Shown: positions 34,217-37,975 of the stretch, one piece after another
Position numbering within the stretch: position 1 is the first letter of the stretch
How the letters are laid out: every line of letters starts with the position of its first letter
From: Bacteroidales bacterium
GTDB lineage: Bacteria > Bacteroidota > Bacteroidia > Bacteroidales > UBA3663
Reading direction: 5' to 3'
Assembly (NCBI GenBank): GCA_017561935.1
Contig: JAFZBE010000023.1
Location: forward strand, 1 to 37,975
DNA length: 37,975 nucleotides
Notes under the pieces: generated by a model
Database searches by the model: none
Seen by the model: the letters and a program-made list of their open reading frames with translations, nothing else
Told to the model about the DNA's origin: nothing
Translations under genes and position numbers: made by a program

Positions 34217-34891
34217 TCAGAATTTATATCTCAAACCAGCACAGAGGATACCCTGCTCCCCAAGGCCATACTCGAGGAATCCGCGCCAGGTCTGCGAACC
34301 GGCCTCCATGCCGATGAACGTCAATTCGATGTTGGGGACAACTGAGGTGTCGCTATAGTCGGTCCTGCCCTCCTTGTCATCCTTCTGGCTCTCGTGCATG
34401 ATGCTCACGCCGATACCAGCCTTGGAATAGAGACCGAAGTGCTCCTTGCGCAGCCAGTCAAACTTGGCGGTGGGGATGATGCTGAGGTTCTGACGCTTGG
34501 CCTTACCACTTAGTTCCTTGTGATCGACACCGTCAGTTCTCCAGGTGTAGTACATGTCGCGGTCCATGCCGTTGAAGGCAACATATCCACCAAGGCCGAC
34601 AATCTTATTGATGTGGTAGTAGTACTCGACCGAGATGGCAGGGATATAATTCTCGTCGCCGTAGGAGTAGTAGGCTGTGGTCGTGCCACCAGTGATGATA
34701 GTTGAGATGGCTGCCTCGATGCCAATGGCGGTGAAGTCTGCCAGACCGCTGACGATCTCAGTTGTGGCTCCCGAACCGATCGAGATGCCGATCTCGTGAC
34801 GGGTGTTATAGTACGATGTTGTTTGTGCGTTGACATTGCCACATACGATAAGGGTGGCGACTGCGATCAGTGAAAAGCTCTTTGTATTCAT
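34217..34891 (-). CDS. Outer-membrane beta-barrel-like protein
   Basis: The 224-residue protein has a signal peptide (FSLIAVATLIVCGNVNAQ). It then shows alternating short strands rich in Gly and Tyr (HEIGISIGSGA, ISVEYYYHINKIVGLGGYVAF, FGLYSKAGIGVSIMH, FLEYGLGEQGILCAGLRYKF). It ends in Phe, as outer-membrane barrels do. This fits an eight- to ten-strand small barrel of unknown function. It has its own consensus promoter and stands alone. Confidence 0.75.
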   Translation of the reverse strand: MNTKSFSLIAVATLIVCGNVNAQTTSYYNTRHEIGISIGSGATTEIVSGLADFTAIGIEAAISTIITGGTTTAYYSYGDENYIPAISVEYYYHINKIVGLGGYVAFNGMDRDMYYTWRTDGVDHKELSGKAKRQNLSIIPTAKFDWLRKEHFGLYSKAGIGVSIMHESQKDDKEGRTDYSDTSVVPNIELTFIGMEAGSQTWRGFLEYGLGEQGILCAGLRYKF

Positions 34892-34969
34892 AATTTTGTA
34901 TTTTTTAATTGTTAAACATTATTTGCTTGTTTTGTTGTCTCGTCAAGCGTTTCCTTGATTTTGACGGTG

Positions 34970-35001
34970 CAAAGGTACGGGCATTTTTCGAACCCTCCAA
35001 A
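34970..35001 (-). promoter_or_regulatory. Promoter of the outer-membrane protein gene
   Basis: On the minus strand TTTG (34998-35001) and TACCTTTG (34970-34977) are 20 nt apart, an exact match. The gene starts about 78 bp downstream. Confidence 0.9.
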
Positions 35002-35041
35002 CATTTTTTCCATTTTCTGCATCACACATAGCGACACAACC

Positions 35042-35088
35042 CCGAAATGGCGACAGACGCGACTACCCCCTTTCGGAATTGTCGCGTC
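35042..35088. promoter_or_regulatory. Overlapping inverted repeats between divergent promoters
   Basis: CCGAAA (35042-35047) pairs with TTTCGG (35071-35076), and GACGCGAC (35056-35063) with GTCGCGTC (35081-35088). The two stems interleave, so both cannot form as simple hairpins. They lie upstream of both flanking promoters, which suits an operator. This is inference. Confidence 0.4.
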
Positions 35089-35169
35089 AGAGCTCAAAAA
35101 AGATGAAAAAACGCCCTCCTGATTATACGTTAGGAATAGCAAATCTATACCATTTTTGTCAAGATTTTG

Positions 35170-35209
35170 ATATGACGGACTATTTTATCCTCTTTTTTGT
35201 CCGTCATAT
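35170..35209 (+). promoter_or_regulatory. 11-bp perfect inverted repeat at the promoter of the orphan gene
   Basis: ATATGACGGAC (35170-35180) and GTCCGTCATAT (35199-35209) are exact inverted repeats 18 bp apart. The right arm overlaps the likely -33 TTTG (35196-35199). Confidence 0.6.
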
Positions 35210-35229
35210 TCATTTTATATATATCTTCG
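35196..35229 (+). promoter_or_regulatory. Weak promoter of the orphan gene
   Basis: TTTG (35196-35199) and TATCTTCG (35222-35229), 22 nt apart. The spacing is long and the -7 box is one base off consensus. Confidence 0.45.
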
Positions 35230-35239
35230 CGCCTCGAAT

Positions 35240-35809
35240 ATGGAAAAAAACAAATGTTATCTCGTGACTCTTGATCAAAGAAAGGTCACATATATTGCAA
35301 GGGTATCAGCCTTGACTAAATCATATTGTATATTGGATTACTTTCGTCATGATGGTGAGATGATACACTTCCGTGTGAATAGGATGGATCCAAGAACAGT
35401 TTCTATTATAACTGAGATATCCAGGGAGGCGTTCATTAAGCTCTTTGACAGTTTCTATGATACGATGATTGAGCTTGAGACGTATGTCAAAGAGGACAAG
35501 CCTATTGATGTAGAAGATGTCAAATATGAGATTGGTGGTTCATTCTTCTATTATGACAATTTTGGCTATCGAAGGATAGCAAAAGTCATAGGTTTCGAAG
35601 ATGGTTATTGGCAGATTAAGGATTTGGACTTCTTTGAGGAAGAAGGACTGATGTCTTATAGCCACTCTTTCGATGGAAGGAAGAAACCTCATTATGATGA
35701 TTGTTATCATCTGGATACCGAGTCCTTTGACAAGATGTGGGATATGATAGCCGCAATGGGGGCAACTGTGGATAACATCATTAAAGCCTATCTTCCTCTC
35801 GAGATTTGA
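35240..35809 (+). CDS. Uncharacterised 189-residue protein
   Basis: I do not recognise this protein. It is 189 residues, acidic, aromatic-rich and without signal peptide or membrane span, so probably cytoplasmic. It has two similar halves by eye: a region with CYLVTLDQRKVTYIARV and one with SFFYYDNFGYRRIAKVIGFEDGYW, each a strand-rich segment. The gene is AT-rich compared with most of the window and stands alone, with its own promoter, an 11-bp inverted repeat upstream and a strong terminator directly after the stop. These features suggest a transferred, independently regulated gene. Confidence 0.7.
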   Translation: MEKNKCYLVTLDQRKVTYIARVSALTKSYCILDYFRHDGEMIHFRVNRMDPRTVSIITEISREAFIKLFDSFYDTMIELETYVKEDKPIDVEDVKYEIGGSFFYYDNFGYRRIAKVIGFEDGYWQIKDLDFFEEEGLMSYSHSFDGRKKPHYDDCYHLDTESFDKMWDMIAAMGATVDNIIKAYLPLEI

Positions 35810-35837
35810 GCATCGCTTCTGAGCGGTGCTTTTTTTT
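35810..35837 (+). terminator. Terminator of the orphan gene
   Basis: GCATCGCT and AGCGGTGC form an 8-bp stem (one T-G) with a TCTG loop, followed by eight T residues, directly at the stop codon. Confidence 0.9.
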
Positions 35838-35881
35838 CATACAACGAATTATCATGAATGATCATGAATTCATTGGTTTGG

Positions 35882-35975
35882 CATCCGTAGAATCCGCTCC
35901 AGTGGTCGGCGTAGAAATGACCACTGGTATCCATTAGACTAGCTGAAAATCTGTAAGATTCGTAAAATCCGTGAT
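35882..35975 (+). repeat. Short 9-mers and a 9-bp hairpin downstream of the orphan gene
   Basis: 9-mers catccgtag, aatccgctc (35882-35899) and atctgtaag, attcgtaaa, atccgtgat (35949-35975) flank a hairpin CCAGTGGTC/GACCACTGG (35899-35927). No gene is present. Confidence 0.55.
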
Positions 35976-35991
35976 CTTATAATCTCAAATT

Positions 35992-36032
35992 GAGGAAGCA
36001 CTCTGACGCGCGACAGAATGCTTCCTCTTTTT
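35992..36032 (+). terminator. Terminator-like hairpin that forms the first unit of the 41-bp array
   Basis: GAGGAAGCA (35992-36000) pairs with TGCTTCCTC (36019-36027). Inside, TCTG/CAGA pair around ACGCGCGA. Five T residues follow. Confidence 0.75.
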
Positions 36033-36355
36033 GCGATAGCATCATGACGCGCGACAGAATGCTTGCTCGATTGGATAGAGCATCATGACGCGCGACAGAG
36101 TGCTTGCTTCGATTGGATAAAGCATCATGACGCGCGACAGAGTGCTTGCTCGTTTGGATAAAGCATCATGACGCGCGACAGAGTGCTTGCCCGATTGGAT
36201 GGAGCATCGTGACGCGCGACAGAGTGCTTGCCCGATTGGATGGAGCATCATGACGCGCGACAGAGTGCTTGCTCGTTTGTATAGGGCATCATGACGCGCG
36301 ACAGAGTGCTTGCTCGATTGGAGAGAGCATCATGATGCGCGACAGAGTGCTTGCT
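36004..36355. repeat. Nine-unit 41-bp tandem array
   Basis: The word TGACGCGCGACAGAGTGCTT begins at 36004, 36045, 36086, 36128, 36169, 36210, 36251, 36292 and (as TGATGCGC) 36333. Spacing is 41 bp, once 42. Between words is a semi-conserved stretch such as GCTCGATTGGATAGAGCATCA. Each unit keeps a weak hairpin AGCA..TG-ACGCGCGA-CA..TGCT. There are no unique spacers. Confidence 0.95.
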
Positions 36356-36592
36356 GCAAAATTATATCAACATCTCTTTTTCTAACCTCTTTTTTGACTT
36401 TGTGCAATGGATTGTTTAGGGAGTTGAGGGAGAAAATGGGGGTGTTTGAAGATTTGGATGAGGGGAAATTTGAATAATTGGGATTTTTAGTGTATTTTTA
36501 CGGCGATAAATCAATCATTTCAATTGCCATGGATACGCAACTAGGACAATTGATATAATTGATATGACAAAACATGAACAACAAAAATAGAC
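36356..36592. other. AT-rich gene-free stretch before the ClbS-like gene
   Basis: No gene and no good TTTG/TAnnTTTG pair is seen. Two 9-mers, acaattgat and ataattgat, lie near 36545-36563. Confidence 0.6.
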
Positions 36593-37120
36593 ATGGCAAA
36601 TCCAAGAACAAGATCAGAGCTGCTGGAGGCAATGGCAGACGGCTATGCCAAGCTTAACGAGCAGATAGCGAAGATGTCGCAGGAGAAAACTGAACAACCG
36701 TTTGGATTCTCTTCCGACCCGAAAAAAAGTGGTGTGCGCTGGCAATACGACTGCTGTCTCCGAGATCTATTGGCACACCTCTACGAATGGCAGGTCCTGA
36801 TGCGTGTCTTTGTGCAGAACATCCGAAACGGACAGCAGAAAGATTATCTTCCCGACGAGTACCGCAAGAACTATCATGAAATGGACAAGATGATTGTTGA
36901 TAAGCACCAAGGCACTTCACTAGAAGAGGCAAAGCGTTTGCTCGAAGTAACTCACAACGAAATGCTCCAACTAGCCGAGAGCTTTACAGAAGAAGAACTC
37001 TTTACCAAAGGCTACTTCAAATGCACCTATACAACAGATATGTCTGCCTATTTTACAAGTGTAACATCAAGTCCATACGGACAGGCAGTGAAACTGTTGA
37101 AAATGCACCAAAAAGCATAG
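36593..37120 (+). CDS. ClbS/DfsB-family four-helix bundle protein
   Basis: This family (DinB-like fold) includes ClbS, the colibactin resistance protein, and DfsB. The 175-residue protein matches it from the start (RTRSELLEAMADGYAKLNEQI) through WQYDCCLRDLLAHLYEWQVLM to the end (TDMSAYFTSVTSSPYGQAVKLLK), where the family usually has SHYxWA. No toxin biosynthesis genes are present, so a general stress or unknown role is more likely than self-resistance. It has no visible consensus promoter and lies just after the 41-bp array. Confidence 0.85.
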   Translation: MANPRTRSELLEAMADGYAKLNEQIAKMSQEKTEQPFGFSSDPKKSGVRWQYDCCLRDLLAHLYEWQVLMRVFVQNIRNGQQKDYLPDEYRKNYHEMDKMIVDKHQGTSLEEAKRLLEVTHNEMLQLAESFTEEELFTKGYFKCTYTTDMSAYFTSVTSSPYGQAVKLLKMHQKA

Positions 37121-37238
37121 TAACCAATACAAGAGCGAAGAAAAGATCATAGATCTACGTAAAAGAACATAGATGGCATGATGAATGAGTTTGAGAAAAT
37201 GGCCTATGCGGCGATCAAACGAGAAAGCAAAGTATCTT

Positions 37239-37592
37239 TTACAATAAAAACAAGATAACGGTAAAGATGATGGGCAAAACCACACAGATGATTACCGAGC
37301 TTACAACATAATTCCAGCCAATTCGTTTGAACCATAACAGAAAGTCCCGAGATTTCTTGAACCAATAATCACAGTCCTTTTTGAAATGGCGATCAAAGCA
37401 CAGGATGCCGATCCAGAAACTGAGCACGGCGAGGGAGCAAGCAAACATATCGAACTTAAAGTCAATGATGATTGCCCAGAACAACGGCACGAGGCAGTAA
37501 TATACGATGATGTTCACGACATTGTAGGTGGTGTTGAGCCTTGCAGCTATTGCATCAAGTGTATTTGCTACCAACATGAATAGTTTTTCCAT
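37239..37592 (-). CDS. Small membrane protein, unknown
   Basis: The 117-residue protein has about four hydrophobic segments (VNIIVYYCLVPLFWAIIIDF, MFACSLAVLSFWIGILCF, and a C-terminal VVSSVIICVVLPIIFTVILF), separated by a basic aromatic loop FDRHFKKDCDYWFKKSRDFLLWFKR. I do not recognise the family. It is AT-rich, and no clear promoter is seen upstream. It is convergent with the ClbS-like gene. Confidence 0.65.
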   Translation of the reverse strand: MEKLFMLVANTLDAIAARLNTTYNVVNIIVYYCLVPLFWAIIIDFKFDMFACSLAVLSFWIGILCFDRHFKKDCDYWFKKSRDFLLWFKRIGWNYVVSSVIICVVLPIIFTVILFLL

Positions 37593-37975
37593 ATTCGATT
37601 TTTACGATTAATTAGTGTTCAATATAATATGTATAATAATCGAAAAGGTAAACTTCGAATCCTAAAGCCCTAAATAACAGAACGTTCCATGCACTTTGAA
37701 TCCATTGAGGTTATTGAAAATATGTGGGTATTTCAATTATCAGGAAATGATTATGTTTACTTTTCTGCAATATCTACATTTATTATAGAATCATTATCTT
37801 CATATAAAATAAAAAAACGAGATGGAAACAATCAAATGCACTGCTGTCCAATAAACGGACAAAATTAGTTAATATAAATATTTGAGAATTATATACTTGA
37901 CGAATGAAAATATGCCGCGGTGGTTTTGAAATTAATTTTTCTGCTGAGATTTTTGTCTAATAGCAAAATGTCAGC
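37593..37975. other. AT-rich right end, possible insertion-sequence edge
   Basis: No complete gene is seen. TGTCC and GGACA (37845-37861) form an inverted pair in CTGCTGTCCAATAAACGGAC. From 37975 back to 37889 the minus strand is open (ending KTTAAYFHSSSI then a stop), so a gene may continue past the window edge. I could not identify it. Confidence 0.3.

Noticed and set aside
35103..35267. 54-codon ORF MKKRPPDYTLGIANLYHF... before the orphan gene
   Set aside because: It spans the inverted repeats and the promoter of the orphan gene and overlaps its start. No promoter of its own is seen.
36004..36355. CRISPR array
   Set aside because: Units are 41 bp end to end with the variable part also semi-conserved. 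There are no unique spacers of constant length and no cas genes in the window.
37178..37258. 26-codon ORF starting MMNEFEKMAYAAIK
   Set aside because: It overlaps the end of the convergent membrane-protein gene and has no promoter or terminator; too weak to call.

Overview
The window reads as chromosomal DNA of a Bacteroidales bacterium, most likely Prevotellaceae (Prevotella, Segatella or a relative). Three things point there. Twelve promoters match or approach the Bacteroidetes pattern of a TTTG box about 19-20 nt before TAnnTTTG. Shine-Dalgarno sequences are absent before the start codons. The gene content also fits: C10 and C69 peptidases, a tandem-module GH43 lipoprotein and a type IX secretion-like C-terminus. 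Most genes are ordinary, with moderate to high GC3. A few (the 23S-IVP-like four-helix protein, the 35.2 kb hypothetical and the right end) are clearly AT-richer.

Layout. 1-4641 (minus) is the translation operon tRNA-Gly, tRNA-Thr, tuf, tRNA-Trp, secE, nusG, rplK, rplA, rplJ, rplL, driven from a promoter at 4610-4641. 4781-6026 (minus) holds xerC and hpf. 6197-12451 (minus) is uvrA followed by three GT2 glycosyltransferases and a WcaF-like acetyltransferase, a surface polysaccharide or LPS cluster fused to a DNA repair gene. 12581-14062 is rlmD. At 14118-14310 a strong plus-strand promoter, a 17-codon ORF and a terminator form an unexplained short transcript. 14321-18136 (minus) encodes a C69 dipeptidase and an M23 lipoprotein. 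18360-21298 (plus) encodes a C10 cysteine protease and a shortened TatD protein, convergent with a two-module GH43 lipoprotein (21303-23390). 24001-28423 is the polyamine transporter potABCD, followed by a four-helix protein, a DUF486-type membrane protein and proB. 30915-32012 (minus) is rpsF-rpsR-rplI. 32371-33938 is an acyltransferase and a lipoprotein monooxygenase. Then come an outer-membrane protein, an orphan protein, a 41-bp tandem array, a ClbS/DfsB-like protein and a small membrane protein. The last 380 bp are gene-poor and may be the edge of an insertion sequence.

The most unusual feature is a system of degenerate 9-10 nt tandem repeats. They fill many of the spaces between genes from about 18 kb onward, and each locus has its own core word (TCNGATT, TATCNC, TCTAGA, TTAACCCCTC, TCAAACC, TAACTCCC). 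At several loci they fill the leader from the transcription start to the start codon. At three genes the first repeat unit supplies the stop codon. At two genes a TTCGAACC 9-mer array lies in frame inside the coding sequence. Other notable structures are a 212-bp two-armed palindrome with covarying hairpins in the GH43 leader, a 41-bp hairpin array that appears to grow out of a terminator, and a 75-bp direct repeat flanking a membrane-protein gene.
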